From Edaphochlamys debaryana (lineage: Eukaryota; Chlorophyta; Chlorophyceae; Chlamydomonadales), in assembly GCA_016858145.1 (NCBI GenBank), contig JAEHOE010000024.1, positions 186,001 to 250,000 of the forward strand: a stretch of 64,000 nucleotides of DNA, written 5' to 3'. Both the position numbers and the translations under genes were made by a program. Positions 12,052 to 23,662 of this stretch are shown piece by piece. Each line of letters opens with the position of its first letter. Position 1 is the stretch's first letter. A model generated the notes under the pieces. That model saw only the letters and a program-made list of their open reading frames with translations, ran no database searches and was not told the origin of the DNA.

Positions 12052-15000
12052 TCACGCCCCCAGCCCCCAGCTGCTCAGCCCCAGCGCCGACCGCAGCGGG
12101 TGTCCCCTCGGCAGCGCCAGCACGGAGGCCGCCGTCGCCGCCGCCACCCGCGGGGAGCCGTGCAGCCAGGCCGCCTGCTGCTGCAGCCGGGGCAGGGCGG
12201 AGCGGCCCGTGAGCCACCTGGGGCGTTAGGGGATTGGGGGGGTTGGGAGGGGGGGATTACGGCGAGGGTGAGGGTTGAGGGCAGGGGTGGGATCGAGGTC
12301 AGGTGAGGTGTTGGCAGGGAAAGCGGAGGGAGCCAGGGGGTGGGCAGGAGCCAGGAGGGGCTGCGCTCTCCTCCCGCCCTGCGAACTCCCGGTCTCCCCA
12401 GCACAGACACTGATACTGTCCCGATACTGTCGAGCCCCCTCCCCGCTCCCTCCGTCTCCTCGCGGTCCACTTCCCCGGGTTGACTGCACAGACGCCGCCT
12501 CTACACTGTCCACCCCCCCGACCCCCTCCCCACGTGACTCACTCCCTCCGCATCGCCTCAATCTGCAGGGGGATGTGTGGCGCCAGCGCCAGAGACAGTG
12601 CCGAGGCCCCCGCTGGGTCTAGGGCCGCTGCCGCCGCCGCCACCTCCGCCGCCGCCGCCGCCTTGAGGAGTTGGGCGGTCAGGGACGGTTGGGGAGCGGC
12701 GCTCGAGGCCGCGGCGGGCGCGGCGGCGGCGGCGGTTGACCGTTGGGAGGCGGCGGTTGACGGTTGGGGCGGCGGTTGGGCGCTGCCCATGAGGTGCAGG
12801 GCGTTGGCGAAGGCGCGGGCGGGCTGCTGCGCGGGGGGCACCTGGGGGGGGGAAGCAGAGGTGGGGGTGGGGCATCAGTGAAGGTGAGGTGGGTCGTGGG
12901 TGGTTGGCTGGGGATACATACTTCCAGCCCTCCCAGCACCCAACGTGCCGCCCCCCTCCAGTCCCACTCCCGCCCCACTCCCGCCCCCCCCCCAAGCTCC
13001 CCCCCCCCACCTGTGCCCCCAGCTCCGCGGCCGCCCCCGCCAGTGCGCTCATGACACTGCGGGCGGCCGCCAGCAGCGCCCGTACCTCCTCGGGGGAGCG
13101 GGGGGGCTCATCGTGGAGGTAGGGGGCGCTGGGGGGGAGGGGTGGGGGTTTAGGGGGTTAGGGGGGAGGGGGGGTAAAAGGGTAAGGGGGGTAGGGCTCG
13201 TCGTGGAGGTAGGGGGCGCTTGGGGGGGAGGGGGGGGGAGGCAGTGAAGGTGGGGTGGGTCAGTGGGCTGCCCGCTGAGTCGGGCCAGGTGGGAGCGGGG
13301 AGCAGAAGGGCAGGCGTGCATAGCGCCAAGGGGGGGTCAGAAGGGGGGTCAGGTCCAGAGAGGTGAAGGAGATCGGGCCAGGTGGGAGCGGAGTGCACAA
13401 CGGTAGGCGTGCGTGTGGAGGCATGTGGCAGCCATCGCTCCGTCCCATCAGACCTTTCCTGCACCCGAAATGAAGCTGCCGTACCTTACGGCGGCGTTGA
13501 GGCCGTACGAGGCGGGGAGTACGGTCAGGTCGCTCGGCTCGTACGAGAACCTGTACGGCAAGGGTGTACGACATGGGTGGCGTGTTGCTGCCTTCCTCTT
13601 ACCGCCATTCAGTCACATGTGGCAGTACACGCGCAACTCCCTTCGTTCCCCCCCCCATACCCCCCAGGCCCCCCCCACCTGCATCCCCCCTGCAGCAGCA
13701 CCGCCACGTAGCCCGCCTCATGGCTGGGGCCCGACTGGTAGCTGCGGCGGTTGACAGTTAGCGGTTGGCGGTTAGCGGTTTAGCGGTTGGCGACAGCCAG
13801 CCACCGTTGTGCCATGGTGCGCTTTCGCCTTCCATCCACCCCACCCCGCCCCCAGTCGCCCCGGCAGCAACCACTCCCACGAACCCTGTCCTCCCCACCT
13901 CGCCCACCCTGCACCCCGCACCTGCGCACCACCGCTGTCGTGCCCACCCCCCGCCAACACAGCCCGAAGGCCGCCCCCTGCTCCAGGCAGGACGCCACCA
14001 GCAGGCGGTAGCGCTTCTCGAACACACGGAGCTGGGGGAGGGGGAAGGGAAAGGGACAGGGAAAGGGAGCGCGGAAGGATAATGGGTGGTGGGTCATACT
14101 CGTTCGGGTGGACACACGTGGGGATAAGGGCAGTCGGTCGGGTCTTCATGTCGACACAAGCAGGCTAAGGGGGATGATTGCTGAAATCTACACTTCGTAC
14201 TCTGCACATCAGTTTGATGCTAGGCCAGGGCTTTGCCCACCTGCATCGTCTGTCCGGGGAACAGCACCGCGCTCTCAAGAGGAAACAGCGGCAAACCCTC
14301 CAGGCCGGCAGGCGGGGGGGCGCCCCCCGCCCCGCCCCCCGGCCCCTCCCAGGGCCCCGGCGCGTCCCCCCCGAGCCCGCGATCCAGGGCCTGGGCCTGG
14401 GCCAGCCATGGGCCCTCTCGGTCCTGGGCCTGGGCCTGGCTGGGCCCGGGGTAGGGCGGGGGGTCGACGACGAGGGCGGGTGGCAGCGGGGCGGCGGGGC
14501 GCCAGGAGAGGGGATCGGCGGGGGCGGGCGGCCAGGCGGGGGCGGGCTCGGGGCCGGTGGGCGGAGGGGAGATGGCGGAGAGTGCGGAGCTCTGGCGTCG
14601 GGGCGGGGCGGGGGGGGGGGGGCCAGGGCAGGGGAGTCCGTCAGGGACAAGGGACGGGCGCACACACCGGTCACCATCGCCCAAACCTAACATACCCTGT
14701 CTCGGCGCCCCGGCGGTCCCCGGGCGGCCCACCCGCCGTAGTTGTGTTTCCTCGGCTCCTCAGCAAGCGATTCCTAGCACACGCACGCACGGTAGATGTG
14801 AGGGCGCGGATCACCGTCGCCCACACCAGCAGCCCCCCGGCACTCCCCGGCTGCCGTCTGCGGCCGGTCCACCCACGCCGCTTGTGTTTCCTCGGCTGAA
14901 GCGATCAGCCCTCAACACACGCACACGCGCCGCGCCTACGCTTCCCCGGCTAACACGAGCAGCCGTTCACACACACACACGCCTTCCCCTCACCCTCAGC

Positions 15001-17476
15001 ACCACGTGACGCAGCGCATCACTCCCCAGCGCCACACGAGCCAGCCAATCCGCTGACGGCGCCGACAGCCGCCACCCAGACCCCGTGCCGCCGCCGCCCG
15101 TCGCCCCGCCGCCGCCGCCAATGGCGGCAGGGGCGGCGCCGCTGGCGTTTGCTTCCGTGGCAGCGGCAGGCGGCGACGGCGGCGGCGGATGGGGCTCCGC
15201 TTCTGTACGGGGGTAGATCGCGAGTACGGCGCATCCCGCCCCGCCGTACACCTCGCGGCCTGTGATGAGGAACGGCGGTGGCGGGCCCGCGGCTTCAGCC
15301 GCCGCCGCCGCCGCCGCGTCCGACTCAGCCGTCCCGTCCGACGCGGCCCTCTCACTGTCCGAATCTGTCGGTGACTCGTCCAAGCTGGAGGCGGCGGCGG
15401 CGGCGGCGGGCAGCGGCGGCGGCCGCCGCCGCCTGCCGCTGCTGGCGGCGCCGCCGGGGTCTGCGCCGTCCCGGTCAAGGAGCATGCGTTGGAAGGGTCC
15501 CTCTGGGGAGTGGAAAGTGATACGAGCATATACGACGCAAGTTGTCAGAGGCTCGCTTTGTAACCTTTCGTAACATGTACTGGGATGCAAAGCTCAAGCG
15601 GGTTCCGGTACAGGCAAGGCGGTACGTTACGGTACGTCGACAGGCGGCCGTACGCATCTGAAGGAGGCCTCTTCGGAGCGAAGAGTACCTCCGACATGCA
15701 GCAAGCGCAGCAAACAAACTAAGCTCCTCAAACAGGTGCACGGCCCCCCGTGCCCCCGGCTCACCGAGCTCTGACGCGGGGCCCCCAGTCGTGACGCCGC
15801 CAATGCCCCGCGCCGCCCCCGGCCCCGGCTGCGCGGGCCGCCCCGAGGGTCCCGCGCCAGCATCCGATGCGGGCCCCGCACCGCCGCTGCCGCTGCCGCC
15901 CCCCGCCGCTGCCTGGGCCGGCCGCCGCTCCCGAGGAGCCGCCAGCCCCGCGCCCACGCACGACCCGGGGAACAGGTTCTGCGGTATAGGGTCAAGGCAG
16001 CGCGGTGCGCCGTCAAGATCAAGGTTGCAGGTTGCAGAGATAGAGGGATAGAGGCATTAGAGGGATAGAGGCATTAGAGGGATAGAGGCATTAGAGGGAT
16101 AGAGGCATTAGAGGGATAGAGGCATTAGAGGGATAGAGGGAACGCCCAGGGCCCGTACCTCCAGCCTCCCCCGGGTCCACACGCCCCACCCCGGCCTCCC
16201 CTCCCCCTGCCCCCACGCCCCCGCACCTCCAGCCTCCCCATCAGCTCCGCCCCCGGTCCGTCCGCCCCCGCCAGGAGAAGGAAGGCGGGGGGGCGGGCGC
16301 CTCGGAGGGCGGGGCCCAAATGGGGGAGGGGCGGCAGAGAGCCCTGCAGGCAGGCAGGGAGGACGGCAGGGGTTCACAGTACATCAGGGCACGGTAGATC
16401 ACATGGCGGTTGCACAGGGGCAGGGAGAGAGACGGGCAGGGGCGTACGTCCACATCAGTGACCGAGTGGGGGGTGCCAAGGGGTGGCTGTCGGCACCGCC
16501 AGGAACACAGTACCAACACCGTCCTTGCCGGTACACCCCCCCAGGTAACAGGTATCCCTCACGTGGCCCCTCGCTCACCGTCTGACTCCGCAGCGCGTGG
16601 ACCTCGTGGTACGGCAGATGAGCGCCCGCCAGCGTCACGTGGTACGGACGCGGTCGTACGGCGGAGGCATCGTTGAGGCTCGGCCCCTCCACCGCCCCTG
16701 CCCCTGCTGCTGATGCCGTACTGCCCCCTCCGTCTCCGCCACCGCCTCCCCCCGACCCCGACCCCGCCCCTCCCCAGCCCGCTCGCCGCTCATCCGGGAT
16801 GCGCAGGTGTGAGCTACAGCCTGCGGAGGGAGACGCAGGAGGTTACAAACAACGACTTAAACTGCATTCTGTTTATGGCATTGGCCCAGATGTAACCCCT
16901 TAAGGCTGTGTGCCTGCCCCTGCCCCTGCCATGAGCAATGTTGGCCCCCACCCGCCATCGCCCACGTGCCTACCACACACACGCCCCCACACGCCCCACA
17001 CGCCCTTCACACTTCCCCTCCACACCCCTTTCACGCACCCCCTCGGACCCCACCCACGAGCCCACGCACCGACGAGCGGCACCTCCGGCCCCAGGGCTCC
17101 CGTCAGCGCCTCCGCAGCCGCTGCCACGGCGGTTCGGGGCAGCTCCGCTGACAGACTGGCGAGCAGCGCTGAGGGCGGCCGCTGCACGCCCAGGGCACCG
17201 CGCAGAGCCAGCAGCGCCACCTGAAGGTTGTAAAGAGAGACAGGAAAGGGGGTTTAGGGGGGGCAGGGTGAGGTTTGGAAGCTGGGTAGCGTGGGCGCAA
17301 TGTGTGGGGGCCGGCGGGTGAAAGGAGCGGGGGCTGGCCACGCGTGGCCAGCCCGCGACACGCACGCGCACCTGGACCGCGTCGCAAGCTGCCTCCGACG
17401 TGCCGCTCGCAAATGTGACTGTTGCAGAGGCGAACGCGTCGCCGGTGCCCTCCGCGACGCTAACCACGGTGTGCAT
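12052..17476 (-). CDS. FIST-domain protein fused to a LON substrate-binding domain, 13 exons
   Basis: Exons in transcript order: 17476-17372, 17220-17070, 16820-16579, 16343-16227, 15978-15765, 15502-14994, 14591-14241, 14031-13922, 13741-13679, 13550-13485, 13128-13011, 12841-12543, 12217-12052; about 836 residues in one frame. Residues about 5-90 resemble FIST N: ASATVTFASGTSEAACDAVQ, then PEVPLVGCSS. Residues about 150-230 resemble FIST C: PAFLLLAGADGPGAELMGRL followed by NLFPGSCVGAGLA. A low-complexity linker leads to about residue 546, where LPLFPLESAVLFPGQTMQ and LRVFEKRYRLLVASCLEQ are typical of the LON N-terminal (substrate-binding) domain. No Lon ATPase or protease follows. FIST is a ligand-sensing domain of bacterial signalling proteins and of the F-box protein FBXO22; LON domains bind substrates, for example in cereblon. 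A sensory or substrate-recruiting adaptor is inferred. The start is uncertain: the open frame continues upstream of this ATG to a plausible acceptor near 17537. Confidence 0.82.
13106..13220 (-). repeat. Duplicated acceptor and start of FIST-LON exon 11
   Basis: The exon 11 start, encoding APYLHDEP, together with its 3' splice site, occurs at about 13106-13130 and again 90 bp upstream in transcript order at about 13196-13220. The copy nearest the exon body keeps the frame. The outer copy is followed by poly-C intron sequence and looks like an unused pseudo-acceptor. Confidence 0.75.
16034..16140 (+). repeat. 17-bp minisatellite in a FIST-LON intron
   Basis: The unit AGAGGGATAGAGGCATT is repeated about six times head to tail, with partial units at each end. 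It lies in the intron between exons 4 and 5 (15979-16226) and does not touch a splice site. Confidence 0.92.
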
Positions 17477-18853
17477 TTGTGGGCCATCCTCGCCCCGCGT
17501 GGCTCCATCGCTTGCCTGCGTTGGATGGATGCTTCAGGTATAATGCATTTATCTGTTTTCCGAGCTAAGGACGCGTACCTGCGCGAGCGAACGCCTATGG
17601 CAAAACGGCGTGGGCCACGCGAGCCGCCTCGCCACGCGTCCAGAGCTTCGCATGGCTATATGTAAACGTGCAGCTCAAACTGCTGGCTTCGCGTGGCAAA
17701 CCCGTGCTTTCCGCGCAATGGGTTGGCTGGAACCCGGGTTCCGGCACGCCGACAGCTGCATGGCCGGCGGCAACGCCGCTAGTGAAGGCCTCATTCTCTA
17801 CCAACCTGCTCCTCATGCTGCAGGACGGCAGGTCCCGCGCAGTCGGATGGACGGGGGCGGCAGCAGCGCCAGCCTGCGTCCAAGGCTTGCGCCATCCCCA
17901 CTCCGCAAGCACCATGCCACGCAAAAGGGGTGGACCTGGCGGGTCCGGAGCAACAAGCAACTGCTGGAGGGCTTACAGTTGGGGTTGAAAGAAAGTGCAG
18001 CGATGGCACGCTCGACAGTTGGGGTCAAGTGCTGTCGCTGGCCTGCAGGCCGTTCGCGTCACCCAAGCCTCCTCAAAGTCGCACGCACGTCCATCCCTGT
18101 CCAGCACGCTTAATGTCCCTCTGGGCCAGCCAAGCCCCCTCTCCGAGCTTCAAGGCCCAGCATACGGGAGACAGCGAGGAACCGAGGGCTTCAACAACCG
18201 ACTCCTCAACCCCGTTCCTACCATGTCCGAAGGGTCGTCAAGACAGCATCCATAATTGCGGGCGCCTTGTAGCGTCCTCGCAACGCATGCGAGCCTCGGC
18301 AACGGTTCCCCAACTAACTCCTGGGCTAATGACCCCGCGTAAAGCGCTACTGCCCAAATAATCAGGCGTCTCTCACCACATCTGCCCACGCCACGTGCTC
18401 CTTGTCAAGCGCTGTACCAGTCAACTTGCCAGGCGCCTGACCTATCCCCTCCTCCAGGGCGGCAACACCTTGGCAAAGCAAATCTATCCATTCTACATCC
18501 ACTAGATCCAGACTAGATAAGGGGTACCCTGGACTAGATCCCTACGCCCCCCGCGGACGCAATGCGCGCCCGTGAATATGACTTACCGTGCGCAAGGATG
18601 GCCCCAGCGACGGTCCGGAAGTTGCTTCATATGAGTCCGCACCGGGCCACATCCCGCCGCCTATCCTTCTATCCACCGCCAATCTTGCGCGTCCGGCATC
18701 CACGAGTCTTGTCCCAAAAGGGCATCACGCTCAATATATTCGTGCTGACAGAATCTTCCATCACTAACGAAACACGCATGCCGCAGTCAACGCCACCTCC
18801 ACCTTCCGCCCCGCACTCTCTATCCCTTCTTCCCCCGCAGGCCGTTGCAGCAC
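17477..18853. other. Intergenic between FIST-LON 5' end and right Rh 3' end
   Basis: No gene is supported. The part next to 17476 may hold an upstream exon of the FIST-LON gene: a plausible acceptor lies near 17537 and a possible donor near 17580. The remainder is somewhat less GC-rich, and its open frames are short and unsupported. Confidence 0.4.
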
Positions 18854-21800
18854 TCACACCCGGTCCGCCCCCCCCTGGTCCACCCCCATGGGCTGCACCG
18901 GCCGCGGCTCCGAGTCCCTCTGACTCGCGAACAGCGGCGCATCGGGCGGCGGGGCGGCGGGGGCCCCGGGCGCCGGCAGGGGCGTGAAGGCGCCCGAGCC
19001 GGGTGCGTGGATGTACAACGCCACGCCGTGCACCGCGTGGTTGGTCGCAAAGGCGGCAGCGGCGCCCGTGTTGGAGGGGTCCGCGGGCACTCCGGCGGCG
19101 GTGAGGGTGAGGGCCAGGGCGCCCTCGGGGCGGCGGAGGCCGTGGTGGGAGGTGGCGGAGCCGCCGGCTGGGGAGGGTGGGGGTGGGAGTGGTGGGGTGG
19201 GGAGTGGGGGGTTGAGAGGAGGGAAGAAGGGTAGAGGGGGTTGAGGGGATGTCAGAGATGCCTAGGGGAGGAGGCAGCAGTTTGGGGCGCCGGCACGTGG
19301 GTGTTGCGTTGCCGCCCCTGCTCACCCCTGGACCTGTCTGCGTTGCTCCGGTGTGTGGTTCCGTCCCTGCGTGTGGCCCCCCCCATGACGTGCACCGAGG
19401 AGGACACGGGGAGGGGCTCCACGCGCTGACCCTCCCACCAGGGGCCGTCGTCAAACAGCTGGGGGGGGGAGATGGGAAGATGGGGAAACGGGGAACGGGG
19501 CATAGGGTTCAGAGGCTGACAAGCAAGATTTTGCTATACCTGCCGTACATTCACTGTCGCCTGGTCGATGCCCCCAGCAGGCACTACCCCATCTCCACCA
19601 CCTCCCCTGTCCGGCCCCCACCTCGGGTACCGCCATGTCCTCAGCGCGCGTGAGGTTGAGAGCGGTGACCACCCAGGCCCCCAGCAGGCCCCCGCTGGTG
19701 GCAATGGCGAGCGTTACAACGCCCGCCAGCACCTCCCAGCCCAGCTGCTCCCTGAGAGGGGGAGGAGAGAGAGGGGCCCGGAGGGAGGGGAGGGGTCAGC
19801 GAGCCGTGCCCTTGCCACCATCCCGGGAGCCCAGATCCCTCCCAGATCTCACCTGCCGGTGCCGTACATGAGGTAATCCGAGTGCTGCCCCAGCGATGCC
19901 AGCCCCGCCACCAGGGTACCGAGGATGGCGGGAATGCCGTGCAGGTTGTGGACGCCTGAGCAAAGGGGGGGGGGAGAGGAGGGGGCAGACACAGTGCGTT
20001 ACAGGAGGAGGCGGGAGAGGAACAGAGGTATCGCCTCCTTGCCTAGCCCCCCTCCCCTTTCCTCTTTTGCACCCCCCCTCCCCCCTCACCGCACGTGTCC
20101 CCCAGGCCTATGGTACGGTCCAGGAAGGGGGTGAGGAAGGAGAAGCCAAGGGTGGACACACAGCCGGCAAACAGACCCACGCACAGGGCACCGCCGGGGG
20201 TCTGGGGGGGACGGGCGAAGGAGCAGAGCAGGAAGGTTGGGGAGGCGGTGGAGAGAGATCAGGGGAAGGGACGGAGAAGCATGTTTGCAAGCTTTGACTC
20301 GCCCGCGAAACCCTGCCCTCTCTTCTGACTCCCCTTCCCTTCCCGTTTCCCTTCCCTCTTTCCTCTCCTTCCCTTCCCTTCCCTTTTCTCTTCCCTCTTT
20401 CCTCTCCTTCCCTTCCCTTTTCCCTTCCCTCCTCTGCCCCGCCCCCCCGGCCCCACCATCCTCAGCGTGCATGCTGCCCCCATGGCCACTCCGCCCGCCA
20501 GAGTGCTGTTCTGCACGTGCAGCATGCTGATCCGCCCCGTGACCAGAGCTGACGTGGCAAACACCGACAGTACGGCACCCAGCAGCGACAGAAGCGTGTT
20601 CACGATGCACAGAAACTGGGACATTTTCTGAAAGAGAGGAAGAGGGGGGACGGGGAAGGAGTTATGGTAAGGAGGAGGGAAGGGGCAGGGGGGGTAAGGG
20701 CAGGCGGTTGCCTAGGTCTCCCCCCCTTCCGCCCCATTCCACCTGTGCGTCAGTGGCTGTTTCGAGGCTCTCGGGGGCAACCGACGCCAGCGCTCCGTTG
20801 AAGGAAGGCCCTGCGAAAGAAGGGGAGGGGAGGCAAGCGGGGAAGGGAGCCGAGGAGTCCTGCTTAGCACTCCTGAACCCGTCCTCTTCGTTTGTCCGTA
20901 TGAGCTCAAAACGCGGCCGCGTCTCTCCGATTACAGATGCGCCTCCCTCCACAAGGATCTGGACCCAGATCTGGATCCATAGTGACTCACAGTAGATCCA
21001 CAGGAACAGCGTTCCGACCATTGAGAACACGTCGTTGAGGTACGCCGAGCTGTTCTTGGGGTGGTCGAGGCCGTGCAGGGGCTGGCGCCGCGACAGCACG
21101 AGCGATGCGGCCAATCCGTAGTAGGCCCCAAACAGGTGGATCACGATCGTACCGCCCATGTCCAGGGCCTGACAGGGGGGCGAGGGGGGAGGGCAAGATT
21201 TGGGGTCGAGGCAACGCGGAGAACTAGAATTGAGCTATGGGTTCAGCTCTGGTGTCCCTGACCTTCAAGATCGATTGTGAGATTTGTGACCCTCCTCTGT
21301 CTAAAACGGTGCCTGCCCCCTGCCTTTCAATCGAGATTCGCTCCCCCCCACCTTGAATGTGTAGATGACCAAGTGTTGGTTCAGGGCGTAGAGGGGAACC
21401 TGGGGGAGAGGCGGGAGGGGGAGAAGTGTAAAGCTCAAGCCAGACTGCCCTCCCCCCTCTCTCCCATCCGCCCTCCCGCCTCCCCACCTGCCACACCAGC
21501 AGCCACAGCAGCTGAGTGGGGGAGGCCTTTCCAATGATGGCTCCGAAAGCAATCATGCCAGAGCCTGGAAAGGGGGATTGGGGTTTGGCGGATTCAGCGA
21601 CCGAGATCCTGAATCAGATCTCAGCGTCTTCCCGGAAACACACCTACACGCTTTCCACCTCACCCGGCCCTCCCACGGGCCCCCACTCTCCCCTTCCCCC
21701 CCCTTCCCCGCCCCCCCCACCCGCGCAGAAGGAGCAGTCGATGAGCAGCTCGATGTCGATCTGGATCTTGGAGGCCTTCAGGTTCCAGAACCCCTGCTGC

Positions 21801-22777
21801 GTGGCGCCGATGACTAAGATGGCCTCCAGCATCATCAGAGCGGATCCAAAGTAGTTGAGAGAAACTGCGCCGAGGCTGGGGGGGGGGGGAGGAGGGGGTG
21901 TGGAGGCGGCAGAGAAGGAGGTGCTGAGGGCAGGAGGAGGCCGACGTGTGTGTGGGGAGAGGACGGTGGAGGGGGTGAGGCATGGAATGGGAAGCCGCGC
22001 ACAGTGCGCGCCAACGCGCCCACCACCCCCACTTCACGTGTTCCCCATCCTCCCTCCCCCTCCCCACCTGTAACGGCGCATGAAGGTCATCAGGAAGCCA
22101 AAGCCCACAAAGATCTAGCATGAGGGGTGGAGGGGGTGGAGGAGGTCAGTCCTGCCAGCCATTGCAATGCACCCCCTGCACGACACCCCTTCTCTGCCAC
22201 GTGCCCCCCGTCTCCCCGCCGTACCATGATCTGTACGTCAATGAAGTACGTGTAGTACCGGTGCACCTGGTCCATGGCGTTCTCGCCCACCTCCGTGTAC
22301 TGCACCAAGCCGAAGAACAGGCCTGGGGGAGGAGCGGCAGCGTGGTGGTGGGGGGGAGGATGCAGGGAAGACCAGGTTGGGAGGGAGTTTTGGGGGGGAT
22401 CTGTGGAACAGAGGCCTGAGGCCGGCGGACCAGAAGGCGGGCTGGCAAGCAGCAGGCAGGGGCGGTGCGGAGGCATGCTGGTATGAGAGTTGTGAGGCTT
22501 ACCGAGGATAACGATGAAGATACCAGCGAGCGAGGGCCTGTTGAGGCGTGGGATGGCGCGAGTTGGAGCGTGCAGGGAAGGGTTGGAGGGCAGGCACCAG
22601 CCCTCGCCAGCGGGTGCCCGAAACCCCGCGCCCTGCAACACCCGTTCCTGCGCCGACTCACACGAAGCCCTTCCGCATCTGTCCTTCCCGATCTGGAATG
22701 CCGACATGGCTCCAAGACTTCTCCAGCCTCGTGTGATTGCTCAGGCTCTCCGTCGCCGACGCCTTAGTGGGCATCAT
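18854..22777 (-). CDS. Rh-family ammonium/CO2 channel protein, right copy, 15 exons
   Basis: This is a mirror image of the left Rh gene with the same exon-intron plan; it runs from the ATG at 22777 to the stop at 18854. Exons I checked by translation keep the frame, including FVGFGFLM, the [12 protein letters not shown] pore histidine and the GVHNLHG second pore histidine. Differences from the left copy are few: an extra Thr near the N-terminus (MMPTKAS versus MMPKAS), FWNL for FWNQ, SLVLSRR for SLMLSRR, IATS for IAIS, and ADRV for VDRV at the C-terminus. Introns differ much more, with different poly-purine tracts (for example near 20330-20440) and no foldback in intron 11. The exon 3 donor is single. 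The copy appears intact and expressible, since its promoter region is also duplicated. Role as for the left copy: a membrane gas/ammonium channel. Confidence 0.92.
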
Positions 22778-23662
22778 CGTGGCGACGGTGCTGCCTGCCG
22801 GGCGAAAGATGGACACGACAGCGCAGATTAGGGACGCACGAGCGCAGTAGGGGCGCGCTCAGCGGCCGGCACGTCAGCTGGGAGGCGCTGACGGTACACA
22901 TGGGCGCTGCGATTCCGCCGGTTCGAAAGCTATTAGCCCAGAAGCTCTTCAGCACCCTCACCGCGCTCTCGATGGTAGCACAGAGCCCTCCGATGCTCTC
23001 ACCTTGCGAAACGGGTGCCGACGCAAGCTCCGACGCGGATGGTACACGTCCGAACCAGGAAGTGTGTGACGTGGAGGCCGCGCTCCCGTGCGCCTGTGTT
23101 GCTATGGGTTGATGGCGACAAAAGATGTGTGAATCGAACAGGCGGCGCGGTTTATACGTGCCATGGGCTTTCGGAGCGGTCAGACGCCGGACGGCCCGTG
23201 GAGGCCACTCCCCCATGTGCACTGGCCTTACGATACGCTCGGCCTCGCCCCGACTGTCAAGCAGGCATTTTGGGGCTATGCTCACGTACCGCTCTCGCAG
23301 CGATAGCCGATTGCTTGCTTGATGCCGAGTGCGTGCGGCCTGCGTGTCGCGAGACGGCTCGGGTCGCGGCCCGCGAGACCCCACCGCCCCCGTGAGAAAC
23401 CCGCCTTGCCCCACGAGACCGCAACCGCTGATGCGCCCGACCCCGGCACCCCGACAGCCCGACCGGGCGATCAAGCTAGGGCAAAGGGCGGCGCGGGCTG
23501 CGGCTGGACCGAAGCGGGCATAACCCGCACCACCGAGCGGTCTGCGCATGACGGGGCTCGCGTTAGGGTTCGGCCGACCTTCCGTCACCTGCGCCCCTGG
23601 CGGCGCCGCGCGGGTGGGGGGGCCTGTGCTGACACCCGGCCCCATCCGCGGGTGGGGGGGCC
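18857..23662 (-). repeat. Right arm of large inverted duplication
   Basis: This is the reverse complement of about 5769-10620 and includes about 0.9 kb upstream of the Rh start. At the outer edge, a piece of about 49 bp beginning GCGGGTGGGGGGGCCT is partly repeated near 23609 and 23658. The spacer between the arms is about 8.2 kb. Boundaries are estimated by eye. Confidence 0.88.

Noticed and set aside
16034..16140. CRISPR array
   Set aside because: The 17-bp units are head to tail without spacers and lie in a nuclear intron; this is a minisatellite.
13106..17476. Lon protease
   Set aside because: Only the N-terminal substrate-binding part is present. No Walker A/B motifs or Ser-Lys protease domain follow before the stop.
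17595..17960. Separate minus-strand gene upstream of FIST-LON
   Set aside because: The frame has no recognisable motif and stops before the candidate donor near 17580, in a phase that does not lead into the next exon.
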